DNA of 64,000 nt from Clostridiaceae bacterium (GTDB lineage Bacteria > Bacillota > Clostridia > Lachnospirales > Lachnospiraceae): NCBI GenBank assembly GCA_910575585.1, contig CAJTGF010000005.1, positions 99,369 through 163,368 of the forward strand, in the 5' to 3' direction. Position numbers and translations under genes: made by a program. Under the pieces are notes generated by a model. The model saw only the letters and a program-made list of their open reading frames with translations. It had not been told where the DNA came from and did not search any database. Positions 43,257-52,892 of the stretch are shown piece by piece; positions within the stretch are counted from its first letter, which is position 1, and every line of letters begins with the position of its first letter.

Positions 43257-45914
43257 TTACCACCGGTTTTTCAGCTTCCCCTGCATCCGGCTTAAGATGT
43301 TTAACGCCTCCATAGGCGTAATGTCGTTGATCTGCAGTTCTTCGATCTCTTTGATGATATCCTCGCTTTTTACCGTGTCGTACAGCGTCATCTGATTTAG
43401 GTCCACCTCGTCCGGCTTTGTGACCACTTTCCGCTGGGACTGGGACACATTGGCGCTTTCCCTGGCGATCTGTCTGGCCTTTGTGGCAATGTCGGCGCTG
43501 CTTAGCTCCTCCACCAGCTCCTTGGCCCTGGCGATCACCTGGTCCGGCACGCCGGCCAGTTTGGCCACCTGGATGCCGTAGCTCTTGTCCGCCCCGCCCC
43601 GCACGATCTTTCGGAGAAATACGATGTCATCCCCCTGCTCCTTCACGGCGATGCAGTAATTATTGACCCCGCTCATGGTTCCCTCCAGCTCCGTCAGTTC
43701 ATGGTAGTGGGTGGCAAACAAGGTCTTGGCCCCTAAAAGCTTTACGTTGCTGATGTGTTCCACCACGGCCCAGGCGATGCTCAGCCCGTCAAAGGTGCTG
43801 GTTCCCCGCCCGATCTCATCCAGAATAATCAGGCTGCTTCTGGTGGCGTTCCGCAATATGTTGGCCACCTCAGTCATCTCCACCATAAAGGTGCTCTGGC
43901 CTGACGCCAGGTCGTCGGACGCCCCCACTCTGGTAAAAATCCGGTCGCAGATGCCCATATCCGCCTCGTCCGCAGGCACAAAACTGCCGATCTGAGCCAT
44001 AAGCGCGATCAGAGCCGTCTGCCGCATGTAGGTGGATTTTCCCGCCATGTTGGGGCCGGTGATGACGGATATCCGGTTTTTATGGCTGTCCAGAACCGTG
44101 TCGTTGGCAACGAACAGATTGTCCTTTAGCATCAGTTCCACCACGGGATGACGTCCGTTTTTGATGTGGATGGCGCCTTTCTCGTTGATCTTTGGCTTTA
44201 CATAGTTGTTTCTCGTGGCCACCAGGGACAAAGAGCAGAATACGTCGATGCCTGCCAATGCCTTGGCCGTCTTCTGGATCCTGGCTACCTGGTCCCCGAT
44301 CCTATCCCGGACCTGGCTAAACAGCTGGTACTCCAAAGAAAACAGCTTGTCCTCCGCCCCCAGGATAATGTCCTCCAATTCTTTTAGCTTATCCGTGGTG
44401 TACCGCTCCGCGTTGGCCAGCGTCTGTTTCCGGATAAAATACTCAGGCACCAGGTTTTTAAAGGAGTTGGTCACCTCAAAGTAGTAGCCAAACACCTTGT
44501 TAAATTTGATCTTCAGATTTTTGATCCCTGTTTTTTCCCGCTCATTGGCTTCCAGATCAGCCAGCCACGTCTTCCCTTCCGTCTTTGCCTGGCGCAATTG
44601 GTCTGCCTCCTGGTCATACCCGTCCTTTATGATGCCTCCTTCTTTTACGGCAATGGGCGGATCCTCCACAATGGAGCGGTCAATAAGGCAGGCCAGGTCC
44701 TTAAGCGGGTCCAGATCCTCATATATGGCTTTTAACAAAGGCGCGTTCATGTCCTTTAAAAGATCTTTGATGTGAGGCAGCATCTTTAAGGAGCTGCCAA
44801 AGGCGATGAGATCCCTGGGATTGGCGGACTTATAGCTGATGCGCCCCATGAGACGTTCCAGGTCGTAGATGGAATTTAGGTACTCCCGTATCTCCTCCCT
44901 GGTAATGTAGCTCATGTTCAGCTCCTCCACGGCGTTCTGCCTTTCCAGGATGGCATCTCTCTGCACCAGGGGCTGCTCAATCAGAGTCCGCATCAGCCTT
45001 GCGCCCATGGCGGTCTTTGTCTTGTCCAGTACCCACAAAAGGGAGCCTCTGCGCTGCTTTTCCCGCAAGGTTTCCAAAAGCTCCAGGTTCCGCCTGGTGG
45101 AGGTGTCCAGAACCATAAATTCCCCGGTGGCGTAGGTCTGGACGGTGGCGATGTGGTCCAGGGTGTTCTTCTGGGTCTCATACAGATACTCCATCACCGC
45201 CCCGGACGCCAAAACGCCGGCGTCATAGTCCCCCAGTCCCAGCCCGTCTAAGGCCCCCACGCGGAAATGCTCTTTTAACACCTTGCGGCAGGATTCATCG
45301 GAAAAATAGCGGCTCTCCAGGGAGGAGATCGCTACATGATACCGGCTCTTTAGGTCTTCAAAGTCAATGCCGCACATGCAGAACGCTTCATTGCAGATGA
45401 TCTCCGACGGGGCGAACTTGTGAATCTCGTCCAAAAGCTCTCTCTCCCCCTCCACCTCGGTCACCAGAAAATCGCCGGTGGTGATATCGCAGGCACAGAT
45501 GCCGAACACGTCCCCCACATAGACGATGCCTAACAGATAATTGTTCTTGGTCTCATCCAATGCCTGGCTGCTGGTGATGGTCCCCGGAGTCACCACCCGG
45601 ATCACCTCCCGCTTCACCAGCCCTTTGGCCTGCTTGGGATCCTCCATCTGCTCCGCAATGGCAACCTTGTAACCTTTCTGCACCAGCTTATACAGATAGG
45701 AGTCCACCGCATGGTAGGGTACGCCGCACATGGGGGCCCGCTCCTCAAGGCCGCACTCCTTTCCGGTCAACGTCAGCTCCAATTCCCTTGATGTGGTGAC
45801 GGCGTCGTCAAAGAACATCTCATAGAAGTCTCCCAGCCTGTAAAAAAGGAGGCAGTCCTTGTACTGCTCCTTTGTCTCCATATAGTGTGCCATCATCGGT
45901 GATAATCCGGCCAT
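43257..45914 (-). CDS. mutS: DNA mismatch repair protein MutS
   Basis: Mismatch recognition ATPase, 885 residues. The mismatch-binding domain has LFYRLGDFYEMF near residue 24 with the Phe-x-Glu pattern. The ATPase domain has GPNMAGKSTYMRQ, DEIGRGTSTFDG and a conserved ATHYHEL. A normal full-length MutS1. GAGG precedes the ATG. Operon miaB-mutS-mutL-miaA on the minus strand. Confidence 0.97.
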   Translation of the reverse strand: MAGLSPMMAHYMETKEQYKDCLLFYRLGDFYEMFFDDAVTTSRELELTLTGKECGLEERAPMCGVPYHAVDSYLYKLVQKGYKVAIAEQMEDPKQAKGLVKREVIRVVTPGTITSSQALDETKNNYLLGIVYVGDVFGICACDITTGDFLVTEVEGERELLDEIHKFAPSEIICNEAFCMCGIDFEDLKSRYHVAISSLESRYFSDESCRKVLKEHFRVGALDGLGLGDYDAGVLASGAVMEYLYETQKNTLDHIATVQTYATGEFMVLDTSTRRNLELLETLREKQRRGSLLWVLDKTKTAMGARLMRTLIEQPLVQRDAILERQNAVEELNMSYITREEIREYLNSIYDLERLMGRISYKSANPRDLIAFGSSLKMLPHIKDLLKDMNAPLLKAIYEDLDPLKDLACLIDRSIVEDPPIAVKEGGIIKDGYDQEADQLRQAKTEGKTWLADLEANEREKTGIKNLKIKFNKVFGYYFEVTNSFKNLVPEYFIRKQTLANAERYTTDKLKELEDIILGAEDKLFSLEYQLFSQVRDRIGDQVARIQKTAKALAGIDVFCSLSLVATRNNYVKPKINEKGAIHIKNGRHPVVELMLKDNLFVANDTVLDSHKNRISVITGPNMAGKSTYMRQTALIALMAQIGSFVPADEADMGICDRIFTRVGASDDLASGQSTFMVEMTEVANILRNATRSSLIILDEIGRGTSTFDGLSIAWAVVEHISNVKLLGAKTLFATHYHELTELEGTMSGVNNYCIAVKEQGDDIVFLRKIVRGGADKSYGIQVAKLAGVPDQVIARAKELVEELSSADIATKARQIARESANVSQSQRKVVTKPDEVDLNQMTLYDTVKSEDIIKEIEELQINDITPMEALNILSRMQGKLKNRW

Positions 45915-45951
45915 CTTATGTAACCTCTCTTCTATATAATAAAAATGACTC

Positions 45952-47406
45952 CTATTGGGGATTTTCCATTCTTCCCATGTAGTAGAACCCTTTGGCCTCC
46001 TCCAAGTACACGGATACGATCCTTCCCACCAGAGAGATATCCCCGGGAAAATGAACCAGGATGTTATTGCTAAGCCGCCCGGTCACATACCCTTCCATGT
46101 GGTCATCCACACTCTCCACCAGGACTTCTTTACTCTTATGAAGGTCCCTGGCGCATACTTTTGCGGAAATGGCCTGCACTTCTGCCAAAAGCCGGTCAAA
46201 CCGATCCTTTGCCACCGACGCTTCCACCTGGTCTTCCATGGAAGCCGCCGGCGTATTGCTGCGTTTGGAATAGAGGAAGGTAAAGGCGCTGTCAAACCCC
46301 ACGGTCCGCACCACATCCAGGGTCTCCTGAAAATCTTCCTCCGTCTCCCCGGGAAATCCCACGATTATGTCTGTGGTCAGGGAGATATCCGGCATGGCGG
46401 CCCGGATCTTGTCCACCAGTTGGAGATACTGCTCCTTGGTGTATCTGCGGTTCATATTTTTCAGGACGCGGCTGCTTCCCGACTGAACGGGAAGATGGAG
46501 ATGGCCGCATATCTTTTTGGAATCCTTCATAACCTCTATAAGCTCATCGGACAGATCTTTTGGGTGGGAGGTCATAAAGCGTATCCTCTTCAGCCCTTCC
46601 ACCGCCTCTGCCTGCCTTAAAAGGGAGGCGAAGGTTACAGGCTCCTCCAGGTTTTTCCCGTAGGAGTTTACATTTTGGCCCAGAAGCATTACCTCCACCA
46701 CGCCGGAGGCCACAAGATGCCGGATCTCCTGGATGATGTCCTCCGGTTTCCTGCTGCGCTCCCGCCCTCTGACGTAGGGGACAATGCAGTAGCTGCAGAA
46801 GTTGTTGCACCCGAACATGATATTAACCCCGGATTTAAAGGGGTACTTCCGCTTTGCGGGCAGATCCTCCACAATAAGGCAGGTGTCCTCCCAGATGTCC
46901 ACGGCCATCTTCCTTATAACAAGCCGTTCCCACATAAGCTCTGCCAGCTTAAAGATGTTGTGGGTGCCAAAAATAATGTCCACAAACCCATAGCTCTTTT
47001 TTATCTTCTCCACCACCTGAGGTTCCTGCATCATGCAGCCGCACAGGGCGATAAGCATGTTGGGATCTTTCTTTTTCAGCGTGTTCAGATAGCCCAAGTG
47101 ACCGTATACCCTTTGGTTGGCATTTTCCCTGACCGTGCAGGTGTTATAGAGGACAAAATCCGCATGCTCGTCCTGTGTCTCCAAAAAGCCGATCCGGCCC
47201 AGGATCCCCACAAGTTTTTCCGAGTCGCGGGCGTTCATCTGGCAGCCGAAGGTTTGAGTAAAAAAGCATGGGCGACGTCCGTTTTTCCGTTCAAACTCCC
47301 GGACCCACTGCCGGCATTTTGCCATGAAGTAGTACTGTCTGGCAGGTTCTTCTGCGGGAGGCTCTGCATTCATATCTATTTTATCTAAATCAATTTCCTG
47401 ATACAT
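45952..47406 (-). CDS. miaB: tRNA-2-methylthio-N6-dimethylallyladenosine synthase MiaB
   Basis: Radical SAM methylthiotransferase acting on i6A37, 484 residues. The UPF0004 domain has FGCQMNARDSEK, NTCTVRENA and CGCMMQ cysteines; the radical SAM cluster motif is CNNFCSYCIVPYVRGRERSR; a C-terminal TRAM domain (VLVESVDDHMEGYVTGRLSNN) ends it. An extra N-terminal stretch of about 40 residues precedes the first domain. First gene of the mutSL-miaA operon and functional partner of MiaA. Confidence 0.96.
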   Translation of the reverse strand: MYQEIDLDKIDMNAEPPAEEPARQYYFMAKCRQWVREFERKNGRRPCFFTQTFGCQMNARDSEKLVGILGRIGFLETQDEHADFVLYNTCTVRENANQRVYGHLGYLNTLKKKDPNMLIALCGCMMQEPQVVEKIKKSYGFVDIIFGTHNIFKLAELMWERLVIRKMAVDIWEDTCLIVEDLPAKRKYPFKSGVNIMFGCNNFCSYCIVPYVRGRERSRKPEDIIQEIRHLVASGVVEVMLLGQNVNSYGKNLEEPVTFASLLRQAEAVEGLKRIRFMTSHPKDLSDELIEVMKDSKKICGHLHLPVQSGSSRVLKNMNRRYTKEQYLQLVDKIRAAMPDISLTTDIIVGFPGETEEDFQETLDVVRTVGFDSAFTFLYSKRSNTPAASMEDQVEASVAKDRFDRLLAEVQAISAKVCARDLHKSKEVLVESVDDHMEGYVTGRLSNNILVHFPGDISLVGRIVSVYLEEAKGFYYMGRMENPQ

Positions 47407-47445
47407 TTTCCTTGACTTTTATTCCCTTCTGCTATATAGTTGTAT

Positions 47446-47505
47446 AAAAGAAGCGAGTTTTTTACCGTACAGCTTTGTGGCTCAAGCAGGGTACTCGCTT
47501 CTTTT
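47446..47505 (-). terminator. Terminator after the antitoxin gene
   Basis: A 12-bp stem (AAAAGAAGCGAG at 47446-47457 with 47494-47505) with a long loop, followed by T-rich sequence on both strands. It ends the toxin-antitoxin transcript before miaB. Confidence 0.75.
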
Positions 47506-47513
47506 TGTGTTTC

Positions 47514-47705
47514 TCAATCCCAGTTTATAGCTTCATGCGGTATCGTCCCATTCACTGCTCTGTCTTCCCGCCCAGCTTTTAAAGCTTCTAATTCTTCCGG
47601 TTCAGGAATCACTTCAGGCACGAATTTTACAATTACTCTATACAAAGTATCAATATCTTTTTCCGGAACCAGTTCTATTAAATTTTTCAACATTTCTTTG
47701 CTCAT
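47514..47705 (-). CDS. Probable antitoxin of a RelE/ParE-type TA pair
   Basis: Small acidic protein of 63 residues (MSKEMLKNLIELVPEKDIDTLY start, ending HEAINWD). It matches the short antitoxin-like proteins paired with RelE-type toxins in clostridia, though no DNA-binding fold is obvious. It lies 16 nt downstream of the toxin gene, the reversed toxin-first order as in higBA. Function inferred from context. Confidence 0.65.
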   Translation of the reverse strand: MSKEMLKNLIELVPEKDIDTLYRVIVKFVPEVIPEPEELEALKAGREDRAVNGTIPHEAINWD

Positions 47706-47721
47706 ATTTCAGCCCCTCTTC

Positions 47722-47964
47722 CTATAATCTTTTATATGCTTGTCCTCTTGGAATGATATTGTCAATATATATTATATTATCTTCTATTGAAAACAGCACT
47801 CTTAAATCTCCAACTCTTAAACGGTATCCATTATCTATCCCCTGCAATTTTTTAATATCTCCTAAAGGAATTTTTTCAATTGCATCTTTCAGACGTTTCT
47901 TGGTTGTTTTATCTGCTGCATTAATATATTTTACTGAATTTTTACTATATTCAATTTGCAACAA
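47722..47964 (-). CDS. RelE/ParE-family toxin
   Basis: Protein of 80 residues if it starts at the TTG at 47964, which has AAGGAG 5 nt upstream. The family pattern is clear: IEYSKNSVKYINAADKTTKKRLKDAIE, DIKKLQG, YRLRVGDLRVLFSI, then a C-terminal IIPRGQAYK. This predicts an mRNA interferase or ParE-like toxin. The frame stays open upstream to 48009 without a better start. AT-rich, unlike its neighbours. Confidence 0.8.
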   Translation of the reverse strand: MLQIEYSKNSVKYINAADKTTKKRLKDAIEKIPLGDIKKLQGIDNGYRLRVGDLRVLFSIEDNIIYIDNIIPRGQAYKRL

Positions 47965-47999
47965 TTTCTTCTCCTTTTCCGTTTCTTTTTTAATATATC

Positions 48000-48060
48000 T
48001 TAATCCCAATTGCTTGCCTTATGCGGTATCGTTTCCGTTTACCGCCCTGTCTTCCCTTTC
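48000..48060 (-). pseudogene. Vestigial 3' end of a second antitoxin gene
   Basis: On the minus strand this reads EREDRAVNG, then with a one-base shift TIPHKASNWD and stop. This repeats the last 17 residues of the antitoxin at 47514-47705 (REDRAVNGTIPHEAINWD) with few changes. No 5' part of the gene remains. It directly precedes the toxin gene. Confidence 0.75.
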
Positions 48061-48079
48061 TACGCATAAAAATATTCAT

Positions 48080-48108
48080 ATTATATACTAAAAAACGCAA
48101 TTTTTCAA
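48080..48108 (-). promoter_or_regulatory. Promoter of the toxin-antitoxin locus
   Basis: On the minus strand TTGAAA (48108-48103), 17-nt spacer, TATAAT (48085-48080). It precedes the antitoxin remnant and the toxin gene. Confidence 0.75.
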
Positions 48109-48133
48109 CGTTTTATAAGCGAAACCTGATGTT

Positions 48134-48760
48134 TCATGATCTCTCCTCCCCAACAATCAGCTCCTGCCCATAAGGCAATTCCTGGATCCAGCGGCAGAAC
48201 TTATGCCATTCTTCCAGCTTATGATCTTTTCTGGCATAATAGATATTCACCAATGTCTCATAATTCAGCGTGCAGGTTCGCAGCTGTTCGTAGCTTGCGG
48301 GCAGCAGCTGGATCAGATCATACCAGTCCTCTTTCCTTTTATGAGCCACAAATTGCAATCGTATGTCCTCCAGCTCCCCGATCAATCCCTTTAACACCCT
48401 AAGTCCCCGCTCTGACAGATGGTCGTGGCTGAAATCATCCAGGGCAAACGGCTTTGCGTGAATCTTGTGCATGGTGCTGGTGGAATTAGCCACGGTAGCC
48501 ACTTTGTACGTGTCATACTCCTTCCACCAGTAAAGAGGCGCCGTGATATCCACGGACACCAAGATCTGTCTCATAAATTTTCTGTGGTCGCTGCCTGCCC
48601 TCCGAAGCCTTTTGGCCAGATCCAGATCATTGGGGCCAAGAAAAAACCTGCCCTCACTGTCGTATCCGCTGTCCATGCGCTGCCAGCTGTTCATCGGGTT
48701 CCTGGCCCCCCGCAGCGCATTCTCCAGGTTCATCACATTGGTCCTCTCCAGTCGAATCAT
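48134..48760 (-). CDS. Uncharacterised protein, phage- or element-type
   Basis: Soluble protein of about 208 residues; start at the ATG at 48760, which has AAAGGA 9 nt upstream. Distinctive stretches are NPMNSWQRMDS, LGPNDLDLAKRL, SVDITAPLYWWKEYDTYKV and TVANSTSTMHKI. Similar proteins occur in clostridial phages and chromosomes, as far as I recall, but I cannot name a function. No signal peptide or helix of the membrane type. It lies just upstream of the toxin-antitoxin locus. Confidence 0.65.
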   Translation of the reverse strand: MIRLERTNVMNLENALRGARNPMNSWQRMDSGYDSEGRFFLGPNDLDLAKRLRRAGSDHRKFMRQILVSVDITAPLYWWKEYDTYKVATVANSTSTMHKIHAKPFALDDFSHDHLSERGLRVLKGLIGELEDIRLQFVAHKRKEDWYDLIQLLPASYEQLRTCTLNYETLVNIYYARKDHKLEEWHKFCRWIQELPYGQELIVGEERS

Positions 48761-48991
48761 GATCTCCATTCCTTTCTGCAAATCTCCAAACAGTATACTT
48801 CACTTCCCGCCTTTTTTAAAGTCCTTTTTCCGCCCATAGATCAAAAAACCTGAAACCACACCCCATATCTTTTCTTTTCGCCATTTTAATTTAGGCGCGG
48901 ATATGCTATACTAAAAATAACCTTTTGGATCAGTGCGGATCAGGACCGTCCCATGGTCCTGACAAAGAAAAACCGGGGGAAGGAGACTATT

Positions 48992-51124
48992 ATGTTAAAA
49001 AAAATGAAACTGGCGCCTAAACTGTCGCTGATCATCGGAAGCGTCCTTTCGCTTATCCTGGTGATCCTCATCGGAAGTTCGGTGTTCATGTCCAGAAAGG
49101 CCATTGTGGCTTCCACCTATGAGCAGCTGGAATCCATTTCCAAGGCCAATGCCCTTCAGATCCAGACGATCTTTGACGAGGCCGAGACCGTGGCCCAATA
49201 TATGGAATCGTATCTGGAACAGGCTTATAAGGTTGCGGCAGACAACCCTTCCTGGCTCGAAGTCCCCACGGACCCTGCTGCCGTGGAATTGTGTGAAAGC
49301 GCCATCTATGACAAGGTGCTGACGCCTACCAACTATGACATCGAAGTGTACCTGCGGGAGACCGCCCGCAGCAGCGCAGCTTTCAACGAGGATCTGGCCG
49401 GGGTGGGCGTCATGTTTGAGCCCAGCCAGTTCCAGTCGGACATTCCGGATTACGCCTTCTATGTAAGCGAAGAGGACACCGACGGGGATGTGGCCCCCTT
49501 TGGACCTTATGAGACTTACTCCAACGAGATCTACTACAAGATGGCGGCTACGGCCAAAAAGCCGGTGGTCACGGACCCGTATGCGTACAACGGCATTACC
49601 ATGGTAACCTACGCCAGCCCGGTTATCTACAACAATGTGTTAAAAGCAGTGGTCATGACCGACATCAAAGTAAATAACTTTGACAAGGTCAACACCTCCA
49701 GCAAGACATTTCCCAGCCTGTACTGCACCATCTACAACCAGGCCGGGGTCATTGTCTATGACAGTGAGGACAAGGCGGATATCGGCAGGACCATGGCCGA
49801 GTTCACGCCGGACAAGGCGCAGCTGGCAAAGATCCAGGAGGGCATGGCTCAGGGGCAGGCGTTCCACTTAGAGACCACCCGTGAAGACGGGCGCAAGGTG
49901 ACCCGGTACTTCTCTCCCATCCACGCGGCGGATCAGACCTGGTGGTCCCTGACAGCCATCAGCAACCGTGACATTGACAATGCCGTCAAAGGCACCGTCT
50001 ACTGGATGGTGGCACTTTCCGTCATTGCCCTGGCTGTTATCATCCTGACCATCGTGGCAGTTCTTAGAAAGGTCCTAAGCCCTGTCCAGGGAGTTGTGGA
50101 GGCTGCCAACAGCATCGCCCGCGGCAACCTTGACGTGACCATCCAAACCGACGGGGAGGATGAGATCGGCATGCTGTCAAAGGCATTTGCCCAGATGACC
50201 GCCAACCTAAACCATATTGTGACAGATCTTAAATATGTGCTGGCGGAGATGGCGGAGGGGAACTTTACCGTCAGAACCAAGGCGGAGGACAGCTATGTAG
50301 GCGCATTTGAAGGCGTGCTGGCGTCTGTCCGCCAGATGAGGAACCATTTAAGCGCCACCTTAGGACAGATCGAGCTGTCCGCGGACCAGGTATCCTCCGG
50401 AAGCGCCCAGATGGCATCCGGCGCACAGGCCCTTTCCCAGGGTGCCGTGGAACAGGCCGCTTCCATCCAGGAATTGGCCGCCACCATTGAAGGCATCCTG
50501 TCCCATGTGCAGGATACGTCCCAAAACGCCCAGGAAGCCAGAGAACACTCCGGCGCATCCGGCGCCGATACCACCACCTGCAATCAGCAGATGCAGGAGA
50601 TGATGGAAGCCATGGACGACATCGGCAAAAAGTCCGCCGAGATCGGCAAGATCATCAAGACCATTGAGGACATTGCTTTCCAGACCAACATCCTGGCCCT
50701 TAACGCGGCCGTGGAGGCGGCCCGGGCAGGGACCGCCGGCAAAGGGTTCGCCGTGGTGGCCGACGAGGTGCGCAACCTTGCCAGCAAGTCAGCCGATGCC
50801 TCCAACAGCACTTCCGAATTGATCGAGGGCGCGGTCAAAGCCGTGGATAAGGGCAGACGGATCGCTGACGAGACGGCCCAGTCGCTGATGAAAGTGGTAA
50901 AGACCACAGAGACCGTCTCCAGCCTTGTGGATAAGATCGCCGCAGCAGCCGCACAGCAGTCCTCCTCCTTAAGCAACGTCACCGAGGGCATGAATCAGAT
51001 TTCTTCCGTGGTGCATACCAACTCCGCCACTGCCGAGGAAAGCGCCGCCACCAGCGAAGAGCTTTCCAGCCAGGCCCAGGCGCTGCGAAATCTGGTAAGC
51101 CAGTTTAAGCTGATCCGGAAGTAA
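48992..51124 (+). CDS. Methyl-accepting chemotaxis protein, dCache type
   Basis: Transmembrane chemoreceptor, 710 residues. The first helix is at about 12-34 ([20 protein letters not shown]), and a large extracellular double-Cache-like sensor domain covers about 35-330. A second helix lies at about 335-358, then HAMP, then the methyl-accepting domain with the hairpin tip [36 protein letters not shown] precedes the ATG. No other chemotaxis gene is nearby. An extended -10 (TGCTATACT at 48913-48921) probably gives its promoter. Confidence 0.93.
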   Translation: MLKKMKLAPKLSLIIGSVLSLILVILIGSSVFMSRKAIVASTYEQLESISKANALQIQTIFDEAETVAQYMESYLEQAYKVAADNPSWLEVPTDPAAVELCESAIYDKVLTPTNYDIEVYLRETARSSAAFNEDLAGVGVMFEPSQFQSDIPDYAFYVSEEDTDGDVAPFGPYETYSNEIYYKMAATAKKPVVTDPYAYNGITMVTYASPVIYNNVLKAVVMTDIKVNNFDKVNTSSKTFPSLYCTIYNQAGVIVYDSEDKADIGRTMAEFTPDKAQLAKIQEGMAQGQAFHLETTREDGRKVTRYFSPIHAADQTWWSLTAISNRDIDNAVKGTVYWMVALSVIALAVIILTIVAVLRKVLSPVQGVVEAANSIARGNLDVTIQTDGEDEIGMLSKAFAQMTANLNHIVTDLKYVLAEMAEGNFTVRTKAEDSYVGAFEGVLASVRQMRNHLSATLGQIELSADQVSSGSAQMASGAQALSQGAVEQAASIQELAATIEGILSHVQDTSQNAQEAREHSGASGADTTTCNQQMQEMMEAMDDIGKKSAEIGKIIKTIEDIAFQTNILALNAAVEAARAGTAGKGFAVVADEVRNLASKSADASNSTSELIEGAVKAVDKGRRIADETAQSLMKVVKTTETVSSLVDKIAAAAAQQSSSLSNVTEGMNQISSVVHTNSATAEESAATSEELSSQAQALRNLVSQFKLIRK

Positions 51125-51163
51125 GTTTTTCGATTGATAAGACCGATGCTGCAAGGAAATATA

Positions 51164-51200
51164 GAGGGGTTCTGTATCCGTTACGGTTACAGAACCCCTC
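51164..51200. terminator. Bidirectional hairpin between the chemoreceptor and prfC
   Basis: Stem GAGGGGTTCTGTA/TACAGAACCCCTC (13 bp) with a small nested stem in the loop, lying between two convergent genes. T runs are short, so efficiency is uncertain. Confidence 0.75.
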
Positions 51201-51225
51201 CTATGTTTCTGTTTTATCTCAAGCA

Positions 51226-52818
51226 TTAATTGCGCCCAAACTCCGCCATCACCAGGTCCGGATTCCGGTCCTGGACCATGCCGATGCTCCAGCTGTTGAC
51301 AAACAGCAAAAGCGGGTTGTCCTTTAAGTCCTTGATCCTCTTCATATCCGAGGTGCCCTGGATCTTGGCCACATCCACCTGGCCCTTGTTCTCCACCCAC
51401 CGGATGTACTCATAGGGCAGTTTCTCCAGCTTCACCTCCACGTTGTACTCATTTTCCAGCCGGTAGGTCAAAACCTCAAACTGCAGCTCTCCCACCACGC
51501 CTACGATGATCTCCTCCATCCCCGTGTTAAACTCCTGGAAGATCTGAATAGCGCCTTCCTGGGCGATCTGGTTGACCCCTTTTATAAACTGCTTCCGCTT
51601 CATGGTATCCACCTGGCGGACCCTGGCAAAATGCTCCGGGGCAAAAGTAGGGATGCCCTCATACTGAAATTTTTCATTGGAAAGACATAAAGTATCCCCG
51701 ATGGAGAAGATCCCCGGGTCAAACACGCCGATAATATCCCCGGCATAAGCCTCCTCCACGATCTTCCTATCCTGGGCCATTAACTGCTGGGGCTGTGACA
51801 GGCGCATCTTCTTTCCTCCCTGGACATGGTTTACCTCCATGCCGGCCTCAAATTTCCCCGAAACGATCCTCATAAAAGCAATCCTGTCCCTGTGGGCCTT
51901 GTTCATATTGGCCTGGATCTTGAACACAAAGGCGGAAAACTTCTCCTTAAACGGATCGATCTCCCCTGTCAGGGTCATCCTGGGCAGAGGGGATGAGGTC
52001 ATATCAAGGAAATGGCGCAAAAACGTCTCCACGCCGAAATTGGTCAGGGCCGAGCCGAAAAATACCGGGGATAAGTCCCCCCGCTGCACCCGCCCAAGAT
52101 CAAACTCGTCCGCCGCCCCGTCCAAAAGCTCGATCTCCTCCCTAAGCTGTTCATGGTAGTCTTTCCCGATGACGGCGTCCACGTCCGCCCCCTCCACGTC
52201 AAAGGTTCTTGACGCCACCTCCTTCTGGCCGCCCATAGCCGCCGTAAATGTGGTGATCTGCTTTTTCTCCCGGTCATAGACCCCTTTAAAATTCTTTCCG
52301 CAGCCAATGGGCCAGTTAATGGGGCATGTACGGATCCCCAGCACGTTTTCGATGTCATCCATCAACTCAAAGGGATCCCTTGCCTCCCGGTCCATCTTGT
52401 TGATAAAGGTGAAAATGGGAATGCCCCTCATGACGCACACCTTAAACAGCTTAATGGTCTGGGCCTCCACGCCCTTGGAGCCGTCGATGACCATGACCGC
52501 GCTGTCGGCCGCCATAAGGGTCCGGTACGTATCCTCCGAGAAATCCTGATGCCCCGGCGTGTCCAAAATATTGATGCAGTAACCGTCGTACTCAAACTGC
52601 ATTACCGACGAGGTAACCGAGATCCCTCTCTCCTTCTCAATCTCCATCCAGTCTGACACCGCATGCTTGGTGGCCTTCCTGCCCTTTACCGTTCCCGCCA
52701 GGTTAATGGCCCCTCCATAGAGAAGAAACTTCTCCGTCAGCGTGGTCTTTCCCGCATCCGGGTGGGATATGATGGCAAATGTTCTCCGTTTCTTTATTTC
52801 CTCTGCTATCGTTGACAA
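51226..52818 (-). CDS. prfC: Peptide chain release factor 3
   Basis: Translational GTPase that recycles RF1/RF2, 530 residues. GTPase motifs are SHPDAGKTTLTEKFLLYGGAI, DTPGHQDFSEDTYR and FINKMDREARDP. The start is TTG at 52818 with GGAGG 7 nt upstream. Convergent with the chemoreceptor gene. Normal length. Confidence 0.96.
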   Translation of the reverse strand: MSTIAEEIKKRRTFAIISHPDAGKTTLTEKFLLYGGAINLAGTVKGRKATKHAVSDWMEIEKERGISVTSSVMQFEYDGYCINILDTPGHQDFSEDTYRTLMAADSAVMVIDGSKGVEAQTIKLFKVCVMRGIPIFTFINKMDREARDPFELMDDIENVLGIRTCPINWPIGCGKNFKGVYDREKKQITTFTAAMGGQKEVASRTFDVEGADVDAVIGKDYHEQLREEIELLDGAADEFDLGRVQRGDLSPVFFGSALTNFGVETFLRHFLDMTSSPLPRMTLTGEIDPFKEKFSAFVFKIQANMNKAHRDRIAFMRIVSGKFEAGMEVNHVQGGKKMRLSQPQQLMAQDRKIVEEAYAGDIIGVFDPGIFSIGDTLCLSNEKFQYEGIPTFAPEHFARVRQVDTMKRKQFIKGVNQIAQEGAIQIFQEFNTGMEEIIVGVVGELQFEVLTYRLENEYNVEVKLEKLPYEYIRWVENKGQVDVAKIQGTSDMKRIKDLKDNPLLLFVNSWSIGMVQDRNPDLVMAEFGRN

Positions 52819-52892
52819 AATAATTCCTCCGCTTTCATTTCCATAAAATGCCTAATCATTGTAGTATCATTCCGCTTCCGCGTCAAGTTTTT

